Shown here: positions 1-9,800 of the stretch, in pieces
How the letters are laid out: every line of letters begins with the position of its first letter
Position numbering within the stretch: position 1 is the stretch's first letter
Assembly (NCBI GenBank): GCA_026119935.1
Contig: JALRMH010000044.1
Span: forward strand, 186,001-250,000
DNA length: 64,000 nt
Direction of reading: 5' to 3'
Source: Endothia cerciana
Taxonomy: Eukaryota; Ascomycota; Sordariomycetes; Diaporthales; Cryphonectriaceae
Program-made: the position numbers and the translations under genes
The notes under the pieces: generated by a model
What the model was told of the DNA's origin: nothing
Database searches by the model: none
Seen by the model: only the letters and a program-made list of their open reading frames with translations

Positions 1-906
1 CGTCCTCCATCCCGCATACCTACTTGTGACTGATCATTTGTGTTGTCCGAGTCTTGCCCTGGCATGTGCTTCGCCCCGAGGCCCTCGTGGTCCTGTCCTG
101 ATAGCTCCGCATAGACAGCCGGGCTCCCCGGTGAAGGATGTCAGCAGCCTTCCAGGGCGACGGCACACGTCTCAGGGCCGCGTCGGCGTGGGACGAAAGC
201 CGACAGGTGGTACAGGTCTGCGCTGGGCCTAGCTCAGGAGCGCGGCTGTGGGGACTGACGCCGCCCTCCGGCCTACAACCTCGCGGTTGACCTTCCCCAT
301 GGCGCGTGCAACGCCCGCCAGTCTCCACGTCCTCACAGTCAGCCTGATCACCCTAGTCCCCGAGGTACACACGCCCAAGTAGGCAGGCTGAGGAGCCCGG
401 AGGCTGGGAGGGGCGAGATCGACCACACACACGCCCGGAAAGCTTATGGCCCAATGGATTGCCCAACTGGTACTCTTTGTACAAACGTAGGAGAAGGCAT
501 TCCACGCGCAAGAGCTTCGGCGGTTCGGCATCGGAGCTGTGGACCAGATCAAGGAGACAGACGAGATAACTCAGTTATGTCTGCCGTCTCGGGACAGCCG
601 GCGGTACGAAACAAGGTGGCAGGTTCAAAAACTCCGACGCGCCCCATGCGAAGGCTCCCGGCCCGGAGGCGAGACGGCGCGGGGCCGGAACTGAGCCGGA
701 GTTCCGGAAGACCTTCTCGGTTGGGCTATTTCATCATCCAGGAGAACCGCTGTCTTTCATATTTTGGCCTGACCCTTCTTTTCCAGCAGACTTTTCTTTC
801 TCAAAAGCAAACTTCACACCCCCCCCCCCCTCACCAAAAAAAAAAAAAGGGAAAGAAACCCCCCCCCCCCCCAAAAGAAACAAAGGATCCCAACAGTCCA
901 ACAACC
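1..906. other. Upstream intergenic region
   Basis: No reading frame here resembles a known family. The only striking content is the run of C, A and C homopolymers just before the methyltransferase start, listed separately. The long open frame that begins at 454 is open only by chance before the methyltransferase ATG at 907: its first part is low complexity and crosses the homopolymer tracts. Confidence 0.5.
819..872. repeat. Homopolymer block C12 / A13 / C14
   Basis: A run of 12 C (819-830) is followed by 13 A (836-848), a short purine stretch and 14 C (859-872). It lies 35 bp before the methyltransferase start codon, so it would be in the 5' untranslated region or core promoter. Exact run lengths in such tracts are prone to sequencing error. 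Confidence 0.85.
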
Positions 907-1794
907 ATGTCGACGCCGCCAGCCAACACCAGCAGCTACAAGATGGGCTACTCAGAGGCCACCACCTCCTCACACGCGTCGCGCACGATCCACTCCGACG
1001 CCGCCTTCGTGATCCCCCATATCCGGCCGCACCACAAGGTCCTCGACGTCGGCTGCGGGCCGGGGACCATCACCGTCGGCTTCGCGGAGCTGGTCCGCGC
1101 GCCCTCGGGCGGCAGCGTGACGGGCGTCGACGCCGGCCTGCCCGTCATCGAGTCCGCCCGCGCCCTCGCCGCGTCCAGGGGCCTGTCGGCCGCGGTGACC
1201 TTCCGGCAGGCGGACGTCCTGGCGCCCGGGGGCCTCCCCTTCGCCGACGGCACCTTCGACGTCGTCTTCATGTCCCAGACGCTGACGCACCTCGCGCCCG
1301 CGCCCGACGTCCCCGTCGCGGCCCTCCGGGAGGTGCGGCGCGTACTCAAGGGGGGCGGCGCCGGCCTCCTCGCCGCGCGCGACGCCGCGTCGATCACGTA
1401 CCACCCGCTCGGGGAGGAGCTGCGGCGGTGCCTCACCGACAGGATGTTCTCGGTCATCGGCGGGGCCGGGGCCGGGGCCGGGGCCGGGGCCGGCCCGTGC
1501 GGCGCGCACACGCTGCGGTACCTCCGCCTCGCCGGGTGGGACGTGGACGGCGGGCCGGCGAGGGTGCGGGCCGGCGGCGGCGCGACGGTCGTGGCCGGGC
1601 GGGAGGGGCGGCGCTGGTGGGGGGCCGCGATGGCCGGGCGGCTCGCGGCGGGGGACCCGTTCCGCGAGGGCTGGCTGGCGGCGGGGTTCACCGACGGGGA
1701 GTGTGACGAGGCCAGGGGGCTGCTGGAGAGGTGGGCCGAGGCCGAGGATGCGTGGTACGGCGTGCTGCAGAGCGAGGTCCTGGCGTGGAAGTGA
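907..1794 (+). CDS. SAM-dependent class I methyltransferase (UbiE/COQ5-like)
   Basis: A predicted 295-residue cytosolic enzyme that transfers a methyl group from S-adenosylmethionine; the acceptor cannot be told. The ATG at 907 is chosen because homology-like sequence begins right after it, while the frame upstream runs through homopolymers. Motif I reads VLDVGCGPGTI near residue 39, motif II has an acidic residue in TGVDAG, and a motif IV/post-I region FDVVFMSQTLTHL is followed by REVRRVLKGGG, all typical of the Methyltransf_11/25 fold. There is no intron, signal peptide or membrane segment. The gene is much richer in G and C than its surroundings, and residues around 187-196 are a Gly-Ala repeat made by a GGGGCC repeat. 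Many fungal proteins of this type are annotated as UbiE-like or as secondary-metabolite tailoring enzymes. No cluster partner is adjacent. Confidence 0.85.
   Translation: MSTPPANTSSYKMGYSEATTSSHASRTIHSDAAFVIPHIRPHHKVLDVGCGPGTITVGFAELVRAPSGGSVTGVDAGLPVIESARALAASRGLSAAVTFRQADVLAPGGLPFADGTFDVVFMSQTLTHLAPAPDVPVAALREVRRVLKGGGAGLLAARDAASITYHPLGEELRRCLTDRMFSVIGGAGAGAGAGAGPCGAHTLRYLRLAGWDVDGGPARVRAGGGATVVAGREGRRWWGAAMAGRLAAGDPFREGWLAAGFTDGECDEARGLLERWAEAEDAWYGVLQSEVLAWK
1462..1491 (+). repeat. (GGGGCC)5 hexanucleotide repeat in coding sequence
   Basis: Five perfect tandem GGGGCC units inside the methyltransferase frame encode alternating Gly-Ala. The copy number is a multiple of six bases, so changes keep the frame. 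Confidence 0.95.
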
Positions 1795-2093
1795 GCCCTG
1801 TTTGCTGTCTGCCGCGGGCGGACCTTTGCTGCTCGGCTGGTAGGTGCTTTTGACACCGAGGGTATGGGTAATAGTCACAATGGGGAACCGCAGAGCGCCC
1901 GTAGGAGGGACGAGTCAGTGTGATACCACTTACCACACACAATCACACAGCATCTATAAAACACGGCATTTTCTGCGTCACAGGGAACTGCGTTGTGAAT
2001 CACGAAGACCTGAAGTCTGTCTGGTAACTTCTATAGAGGTCGGTTAGAAGAAGAAGCCCCCGGGGGCGGGTCTGTGTTGCCCAGTGGAAGGGC

Positions 2094-2327
2094 CTATGTC
2101 TCTGGCTCGAGCTTGTGATATTCCCCGGACACAGGGCTCTGCCAGTAATGAGGCTTACAGTCAGGACATGGCTGGCTGATTGCCCTAACATCCAGGCACT
2201 TGCGGAAGTCCTGTATCGGGCTGTTGTCCGGAAGGCGGTCGGAGACACTGAACTCGAAGAATCGGATCATCAAGTGGCCGCAGGCGGTATGGTAATACGG
2301 CCTATAAGTCCTTCGGTACACATACAT
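2094..2327 (-). CDS. Possible small Cys/His protein
   Basis: An open frame of 77 codons from an ATG at 2327; the same frame is open to 2414, giving 106 codons. The protein has a TACGH motif near its start, a lone Cys in the middle and a CPDC pair near the end. This spacing recalls small fungal hypothetical proteins that probably bind one zinc. It is rich in Tyr and Arg, and no domain is recognised. It lies between the methyltransferase and the hydrolase. It may be chance: opposite-strand frames of similar length exist here. Confidence 0.3.
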   Translation of the reverse strand: MYVYRRTYRPYYHTACGHLMIRFFEFSVSDRLPDNSPIQDFRKCLDVRAISQPCPDCKPHYWQSPVSGEYHKLEPET

Positions 2328-2698
2328 TCTGCCTCTCCAAGTCCAGTCGGGTTCGTGATGTTGTGGTTTCAGTATTTGAGAAGCGTTGGCTGAATACTCA
2401 TCTGCCTTGATCATCCCAGGTGGTGGAAATGCACCCCGTCTTTGTTCTTAATATATGATGCCGGCAGCATTTGACCGCGGGAACGTTTGTGCTGTTCAGA
2501 ATCCATTGCTGAACCGTCCATTGCACAAACAGTAGGCCTGAAGGGAAACAGAGAATGATCCGTCGAGAAAGCCCTTGTGATATCCGCTTTGTGACCTTGA
2601 CCCCCATTGTCCGATGATAACTGGAAAAGTCCGGACCGCGCACCGCGCGAGCGACCTGATGGAATCAAGCACGAGCGAGCCGATGAGACGCACGCCTC

Positions 2699-3712
2699 TC
2701 AAGACGACGGCTTATTTCCGAGTTTAGCATCAAACCACGCGATAGCCTGGTCCTCAGCGGCGACGGCCTGCTTCGCGACATCATCGGACGAGAAATCCGC
2801 TCTGACGCAGAAGCCGTGACCGCAGCCCTCATATACCTTCAGCTCGCCGCGCTGCCCCTCGGGCTTGCCCCCCACGACCTTGGTGATCAGGTCCGTGTCG
2901 TCGGGCACCTTGACGTGGTGGTCCCTCTCGGGCACGGCGAAGGACGTCGGGATGGTGACCTTCTCGACGTCCTGCGGCATCTCGAGGAAGCTCGGGTGGC
3001 CGGTGAAGGCCGCATCCAGCATGGGCCTGCGGGCCCCGCCGACGTCCAGGTAGTTCTCCTCGTGGGTCAGCAGGAGCGTGTGCTTGCCGCCCCAGCAGAA
3101 GCCGGCCACGCCGACGGGGAGCGTGGAGCCCTCCTCCCTGCGGAAGGCCTCAAAGAACTTCTTTACGGTGGGGAACGTGCGGGCGGGCCGGTTGAAGAGG
3201 AGCCACGGTATGAAAGCATACGCTGCCCAGAAGACATGGTATCTGTGTGACTCGGACCCTATCAGCTACTACGGTTCTCGCCCAGGTGGTGGGAGCCCTG
3301 CGGCGGGGGGGGGGAGGGTTTGTCCATCCACTCACGGCTTGGACAGGTAGTTTCCAGGAGTTATGACAGCCTTCATGGTGTCAAGCAGCCAGCTCTGGCA
3401 AGAACGGCCTGAAACACGCTGTGTGTTAGAAGATGAAATATTCGTGTGCTTGTCCGGGAGCCCAGACCACTCACCGAGCATGAAGTCGGGCAGGTACACC
3501 CTATAGCCCCCCTTGGTGGCGTACGCATCGGCCAGGAGCTTATTGTTGACGAAATCGATACCAAACGCGTCCGGGATGATGACAATAACCCCCTTGGGCT
3601 GCACGCCGTCCTGAGGCTCGGCGAGGTACGTGTCCAAGCCGTGAAGTTTGGTCAGCTTGCCCTTGGGCGTGCCATCGTGCTGGTGGCCGGAGAAACAGTC
3701 GGGACAGGACAT
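2699..3712 (-). CDS. Dienelactone hydrolase family protein
   Basis: An alpha/beta hydrolase predicted to cleave dienelactone-like or related esters in the cytosol. Three exons join in frame: 3712-3475, 3408-3336 and 3242-2699, giving 284 residues, the usual length for fungal members. Introns are 66 nt (donor gtgagt, acceptor tttcag) and 93 nt (gtgagt, cacacag); the second contains a G run at about 3305-3315. The family start MSCPDCFSGH, the GVAGFCWGG nucleophile elbow (Cys 153), an acidic residue in PERDHH (Asp 211) and His 246 in GCGHGF match the Cys-Asp-His triad. No signal peptide is seen. The true substrate cannot be inferred, since fungal members range from carboxymethylenebutenolidase-like to unknown. 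Confidence 0.9.
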
Positions 3713-4906
3713 GATGCTAGACTGTGTTTACCAGCGTTATGGCATGGACCAAAACAGTCCAACCCGATGAGCCTGCGACAAGCCGAGCGGTGGTGCAAGA
3801 GACAGGCGCAGGTCCTCTTCTGAGACCCGTGCTTCTCAGACAAACCCTGCGTGTGGCTGCTAAGATGGTCAGCGTTGATATGCTCAGACTGTGGATGTCG
3901 TCGACGGCTTATATGATAAGCCGACAGTGCGGCGAGTCTTCCTTCGTACGAGAGGCGGGGTGAGTCAACAGGCTCCAGTACCAGGTGGTCAGCACCAGCG
4001 CTGAAGAATCAGCCTCGGGCTGAGATTGGATCCGGTGAGTACCAAGACGGGACCACTCCTCGAGTGGGAAAACTTTCAGAGTCGGTCTATCGGCAAGCCG
4101 AACTTGGCAAAGTCGCCAGGCCCTAGGGCTGGAATCAGCCCGGGACCGTCGTCCCCACTTAAAGCCATTGCTGAGGACCCGGACCGGAGACAATGTGGAG
4201 TATTGTCGGCTCAAGGAGGTCAGGAGCCGGCAGGAAGGACGTGTGATGGAGGGGAAGGGGGGGGGGGGGCCGTTGATACTATGCACATTTTGCCTTTCAT
4301 GTTGAACATGGCGTCGATATCTGGAGATCCTGCATGCTGAGACGCATGGAATACTCGGTTCGATTAGTCTGGAGATGGTTGGTCTCGCCTTCTCCACTGC
4401 CACGCTGAACTTTAAGATCCCAGGTTTCTCTCGGAATCTTGGTTTCGAGCCTTTGTTGTAGTGTGGCATCTTTAAGCACCAGGACGTTAACCTATGAACC
4501 GGTGGTTTAGTTGACACCAGAAGCAAAGAAAACGTCTGGCCCGTCCATAAGCCACCCCCCGGAATAACACGGTGCAGGTAGTTCCGGCTGAGATTGCAAA
4601 CCGTCTTTTGGAGTTCCTATTGCCCGAGAGGAAAAAGCAGGTCTTTGAGCTTTCATCAAGAACTTTCCGGGATCATCTTTTGAATAAAATACGCAGGAGT
4701 CGAGACAATCCCACAACCAGCGGCCCCAACCACTGCACGCCCGCAGCGCGTAATTAATTGCCGAAGTCCCGTGGGACTCTCCAGGGCTGTATGTGCAGCT
4801 GATAAGCCGGGCCTCATATCGATGCGTCTTGTCCAGTCACCTTTGCTCCTGACAACCTGCATCTATTTTGTCTCCCCACCCGGCATAATGACCCAGAGGT
4901 TTCAAC
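3713..4906. other. Intergenic region between divergent genes
   Basis: The hydrolase (-) and the DUF885 gene (+) diverge from here, so both promoters should lie within it. A G run is present at about 4257-4269. The open frames seen on either strand do not resemble any family. No TATA box or known operator was recognised. Confidence 0.5.
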
Positions 4907-6850
4907 GTGGCTCGACTCGCTATGTCTCTCGCATCTGAAAGCAGATATGAAGCACTGCCCGACGACACCGACGGCCTGAACTGGGATGACGAGGATTCGC
5001 CGTCCAACGGCGTAGGTGCCGCCGAGGCTTCCACAAGCGGTGCAGCCTCACCAAGTCCGGACCGCGATCAGTCCCTGGATTTAGATTGGGAGGATGTCGA
5101 AGTCCCGGACGTTCAGCGGTTGGATATCCGAGACCCTGGGGTGTCTAACCGGCATACCGTCGGGAATGTCAGCATGCCAGATAGGATCCGCCGCTTTACG
5201 GTCGATGAGACGGATCTTAAGGCCTTCTGGAGCGTCAGCTTCTCGCCCCATCGATACAAGGCACTCTCGGAGTTCTACACGCATGAGCTTGCGGCTCTTG
5301 AGAAAGCACCGTTCGACACATTCGACCAGGAGAGCCGGGTCGATTACCTCCTGCTGCAGAACTACCTCCAGAGGAGCCTTCGGCGCGAGAGGCTCGAGTC
5401 CAAGAGGGACCGCGAGGCGGCGCCTCTGCTACCATTTTCACCGCCGCTCATCGACCTGTGCGAGGCCCGACAGGCATGCAACTTCGACGCCTTGGACGCG
5501 AAACACATCGCCGAAGTGATGCACGACGCCACGGCGAGCGTCGCCGGGACCAAAGCCCGCATTGCCTCCGGGAGGTTGCATGTCAGCAAAGAGGCAGCTT
5601 ATCGAGCGCTCAAGAACACCAGAGGCCTCCTTGAGCGGCTTTCAGACCTCTACGACTTCTTCCGAGGCTACGATCCCTCCTTCGACTGGTGGGTCAAGGC
5701 CCCCTACTCGTGTCTCAACGACGCTCTCCAGTCTTTAGTGCCCACAATCGCGACAAAGCTAGCGGGCATGCGGGCTCACGACAAGGACGAGATCATCGGT
5801 GAGCCTATCGGAAGGGATGGCCTGCTTGTCGAGCTCGAGGCAGAGATGATCCCGTACTCGCCCAAGGAGCTCATCATCATCGCCAATCAGAAATATGACT
5901 GGTGCGAGAAGGAGATGAAGGAGGCTGCCTCGGAGCTTGGCTTCGGTGAGGACTGGAAGGCAGCCCTGCGGCATGTTCAGAACATCTACGTCGATCCGGG
6001 CCAGCAACCCCGGCTCGTCAAGTCTCTTATCGGCTCTGCTGCCGCCTATGTGAAGGAAAACGACCTAGTCACTGTCCCTCCACTCGCAGAAAAGACGTGG
6101 CGTATGTTCATGATGAGCCCAGCCGCCCAGAAAGTCAACCCCTTCTTTCTCGGAGGCCCGAGCATCATCGTCTCGTACCCGACTGCCGATATGGCACATG
6201 CGGATAAGCTGATGAGCATGCGAGGCAACGGGCCCCACCTGTCCAAGGCCACTGCTTTTCACGAGATGATCCCTGGCCATCACCTCCAGCTGTTCGTGGG
6301 CGCCCGGTCTCGTGCATACCGGTGGCTCTTCGAGACACCGTTCTACATTGAGGGGTGGGCCATGTACTGGGAGTTGGTCTTCTGGGACAGGGGCGATTTT
6401 TTTGCCAGCCCCGAGGATAGGATCGGCACCCTGTTCTGGCGGATGCACCGCTGCGCTCGGATCCTCTTCAGCGTCAAGTTCCATCTGGGGCTGCTGACGC
6501 CGCAGGAGTGCGTGGACCTGCTGGTTGACATGGTCGGGCACGAGAGGGCGACGGCCGAGGGTGAGGTTCGAAGGTCTCTAAATGGGGACTACGGCCCGCT
6601 GTACCAGGCCGGATACTTCCTGGGCGCGATGCAGTTGTATGCTCTGAGGCAAGAGGTCTTGACCGAGGGCCGCCTGGGCGAGAAGGAGTTTCACGACCGG
6701 ATCCTCAGCGCGAACCAGATGCCTATCGAGCTTCTCAGGGCCTTGATGCTGGACGAGACGTTGAGCAGAGACTACAAGAGCAAGTGGAAATTCTATGGTG
6801 ACGATTTATCACCGTTGTCTTTCAAGCGCAGGTTCACAGCCCGGCAGTGA
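4907..6850 (+). CDS. DUF885 family zinc-peptidase-like protein
   Basis: An intronless 647-residue protein of the DUF885 family (M1/M32-like alpha-helical putative carboxypeptidases or dipeptidases). A low-complexity acidic N terminus (residues 15-75) precedes the domain. The zinc-binding motif HEMIPGHH starts at His 452, and a downstream glutamate in YIEGWAMYWE (Glu 482) fits the third metal ligand, so the site looks intact. The stretch FFLGGPSIIVSYP ahead of the motif is also family-like. There is no signal peptide, so it is probably cytosolic. A second in-frame Met at 4922 (MSLASESRYE) is an equally good start. Substrate specificity is unknown for fungal members. Confidence 0.88.
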   Translation: MARLAMSLASESRYEALPDDTDGLNWDDEDSPSNGVGAAEASTSGAASPSPDRDQSLDLDWEDVEVPDVQRLDIRDPGVSNRHTVGNVSMPDRIRRFTVDETDLKAFWSVSFSPHRYKALSEFYTHELAALEKAPFDTFDQESRVDYLLLQNYLQRSLRRERLESKRDREAAPLLPFSPPLIDLCEARQACNFDALDAKHIAEVMHDATASVAGTKARIASGRLHVSKEAAYRALKNTRGLLERLSDLYDFFRGYDPSFDWWVKAPYSCLNDALQSLVPTIATKLAGMRAHDKDEIIGEPIGRDGLLVELEAEMIPYSPKELIIIANQKYDWCEKEMKEAASELGFGEDWKAALRHVQNIYVDPGQQPRLVKSLIGSAAAYVKENDLVTVPPLAEKTWRMFMMSPAAQKVNPFFLGGPSIIVSYPTADMAHADKLMSMRGNGPHLSKATAFHEMIPGHHLQLFVGARSRAYRWLFETPFYIEGWAMYWELVFWDRGDFFASPEDRIGTLFWRMHRCARILFSVKFHLGLLTPQECVDLLVDMVGHERATAEGEVRRSLNGDYGPLYQAGYFLGAMQLYALRQEVLTEGRLGEKEFHDRILSANQMPIELLRALMLDETLSRDYKSKWKFYGDDLSPLSFKRRFTARQ

Positions 6851-9800
6851 AGCTGCGTAGGGTAGTCCGCAATCCTGGGAGACGGGCCATTTTGAAGGAC
6901 CTCACTAGGAGCGTTGGCCTACCGGAAGAACGGTGTGGTTTTCCTGTATTCCCACATAGCGTCTGGGACCCTTGTTCTTCCTGCAATTCAGTGATGGATA
7001 ACAGTCTCTAAGCTACACCACCATTGACTCTGTTCCTCAACAATCATATCGTGCATTGACACCTCCACATCCGGGTGATGTCCCAGTCGAGTCTTCTCTC
7101 GCACTGACTCTCAAGAACTCAGCGCAACTGGCTCGCTTGGATATTAAGCGACATAGATATTAGGTGTGCTGCGGAGCTGACGGCCGCCGGCGGCACCGAG
7201 CGGCTTCATGACCGAGATGTCCTTTCGGTTGTTTCGATGTACGCTTGGTGTTCTTAGGCACTGTCAATTGAGATGCAATATCAATATCCTGGCAGGCTCG
7301 ACAGCGACCTTACTGTGTTTTCAAGACTTCTTATGCAAGGCGTCGTCACAGAAGCCTCATGGTAACACCCTAATTCTGTCGCCGACAGTACTGAGCTACC
7401 GAAAGTCGGTGGGCTCGACATCCTGGCCAGCAAGGAAGTTTGTGGTGACAGCCGCTTTGATGTCAGTAGGCAAGACAAGGGGCACGCAAGCTTTCCTTAA
7501 GGAGCCATCTTTGATAATTGTATCGAGAAAGCGCACTATATAAACGCTCTCCTGAGATTCGAGGGCACTTGGGTTATTTCTTTGTAGAGTTCGCCGGCAT
7601 CCGCAACGAAGTCCTGACTACCATCTGGTATTGCGAAGTCAATATATACGTATTCGTTTGGGGCCTCGTGACCCTGAGATTGTGAAATTTGCTATATCGT
7701 ACGCAGTAAGTGGACGCTTCGAAGGGCAGTAACGTTCCTTTCAGCATATCTTACATAGTGAAGGACCCATCTAGACGTGGCGGCAAACGCGTGTCCCGGA
7801 AAGGTAGCTTGTTATTGGATACAAAAAATGTAATTCCTGATCAAATGATGCACTTAGCTGAAGTCTGAATGCATGGGCACAGCGTTTCTCCGACCATCAT
7901 TAATTACTCAAGTTCTTCTGTCACGTACAGGTTAGTAGACGGGCTACATAGGTATCACGGCGGACAGATGCAGCATGCGGAACCAAACAACCCAGGCACA
8001 AGATCCGTTGCAGTTGGTATGAGATCAGAGTCCTGCATGTCTATTACCGTCTCACCTATATATGTGTGGCGTCACTTGCGCCCAAAAGCGAAGTTCCACT
8101 TATTACTTGCAATTCTCCAGCTTTGAGCTGCATGAAAAAGACATTCCTAAGTGTTTTCTTGTATTGCGTGACTCAGACTATCGCATGGCATGGTGCACGT
8201 ATCCTCGGCTCGAAAATGATAGGTCTCTCGTTTGGCCAAAATCATACTGGGGACGTCTTGGGCGCTGACTTTGAGCGTGCATCATTTTGTTGAGCTGCAG
8301 CGTTCAAAAATCTGAATTTCTAGTAGGGCCATGGGAAAGTTCACAGCCCACCCTTTTGCTGAAAGTTGTCTGCCGTCTACAGGTCACCCAAGCAGTGGAC
8401 CGAGTTCCTACTGCTGAGTTTTCCACACATGTACCTCTTCTACTGTCCTCTGCGTCCATCTTCTCGAGATTATTCTACAGATGTGCATCTCGTTCGTCAG
8501 TTAAAGGTCAACTCCAAGAATATCAAGTCTATCTGTGTAAAATAAATCGCAGAAGCCAGACTCTCCTTCATGTGTTCAGGAAGGAGCTCCCTGAGTTTTC
8601 CTAGGAGCATAAAGTCTCATCCTTCGTGATGAAATTCGATGTTATATGTGTACTTATAGATCTATCATGATGATAGATAGACAGATTATTGAACCATAGA
8701 CTCGGAGAGTACCACGACACGAGTCTGTACTGTGCTCACGCCATATTGACGTAGCTGACAAACAACAAATCGTCGACATCAACTGCATTCAGGAAACCCC
8801 AGGCAGAAGGTGATGCTGATGGCCTTTTCGAGAACTCCTGTCTCAAGTATTCCTATGGGCCCGCATCGCATGTTGATCAGACGAAGTAACACTTGATCAC
8901 GTTTAACCATTCCCTATTCCCAGACCATGATCGTAGACACCGTGATATACGAATGGAGAATACGACTATCGCACATTTCCGTCTAAATGAAGAGAGTAGC
9001 CGAATGCCCCTAAAGATCTTCAGTCATATAATAGGCCGTCTGCTCGAAATGGCCTAGAGATTGAGTCTTAGGATTCACCATCTTGCCAATTCTTCTCTGA
9101 TAGTTAGACCGATCAGATGCGAGAGAAGTATCCTGAGCACCTTGTTGCCACCTTTGATATATATTACGGCCAGGCATGGACGTATCGGAGGCAGTCTTCA
9201 CTTCCAAGGCAATCTGATTCAGCTGAATAATATCGGATTGATTCAAGGACAAACCTGGATATCTGGATGGATCAAGGCCACTTCTGCATCTACAACTCGA
9301 CTTGACATACTGAAATGATAGTGGTTACGACGGCAATCCTGGTGTCCCATTGTTTGTCGCAAATTGGAAGGGCTTGAGTAGCAATCAAGTCAGTCGTAGG
9401 AGCCCCACCACCCCCATACAGCATGCACACTCATCTTGAAGGATGCCTCAATCTCGCAATACTTTGAGGTTATGACTACCATCTACAATGGCTGTCAGGC
9501 TTCTTGTCCGGATTGAAGAAGGAGAATGATTCAAGTCAAGGTCAAACATACAAGCACTGGCGTGTACATCGCAGGTTCTCTGACTTCCTTGGAGGGCGGC
9601 TATACAATGAAGAACATCGAAGTCTATTGAATCTCATTCACGCAACGCTCTCAAGGATCGGCCAGGTTCAGTGGCAAGCACCGGGTGCAAATGTAGTAAC
9701 GCGAATTCACTTGTGCACTGCCCCTGACAGAGATAGGTGAAGATGCCAAACCTGTCTCTCTAGCCGCTCATATATCCAGGACCTCCACATCTTGTTACTG

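Noticed and set aside
454..906. In-frame extension of the methyltransferase upstream of 907
   Set aside because: It runs through C and A homopolymers and encodes poly-Pro/Lys low-complexity sequence; homology-like sequence starts after 907.
948..1878. Two long minus-strand open frames (302 codons each) opposite the methyltransferase
   Set aside because: They are low-complexity, Pro/Arg/Gly-rich mirror frames of a very GC-rich gene, with no family motif.
3909..4526. 205-codon minus-strand frame
   Set aside because: No domain, signal peptide or family resemblance; composition looks non-coding and it lies in a divergent promoter region.
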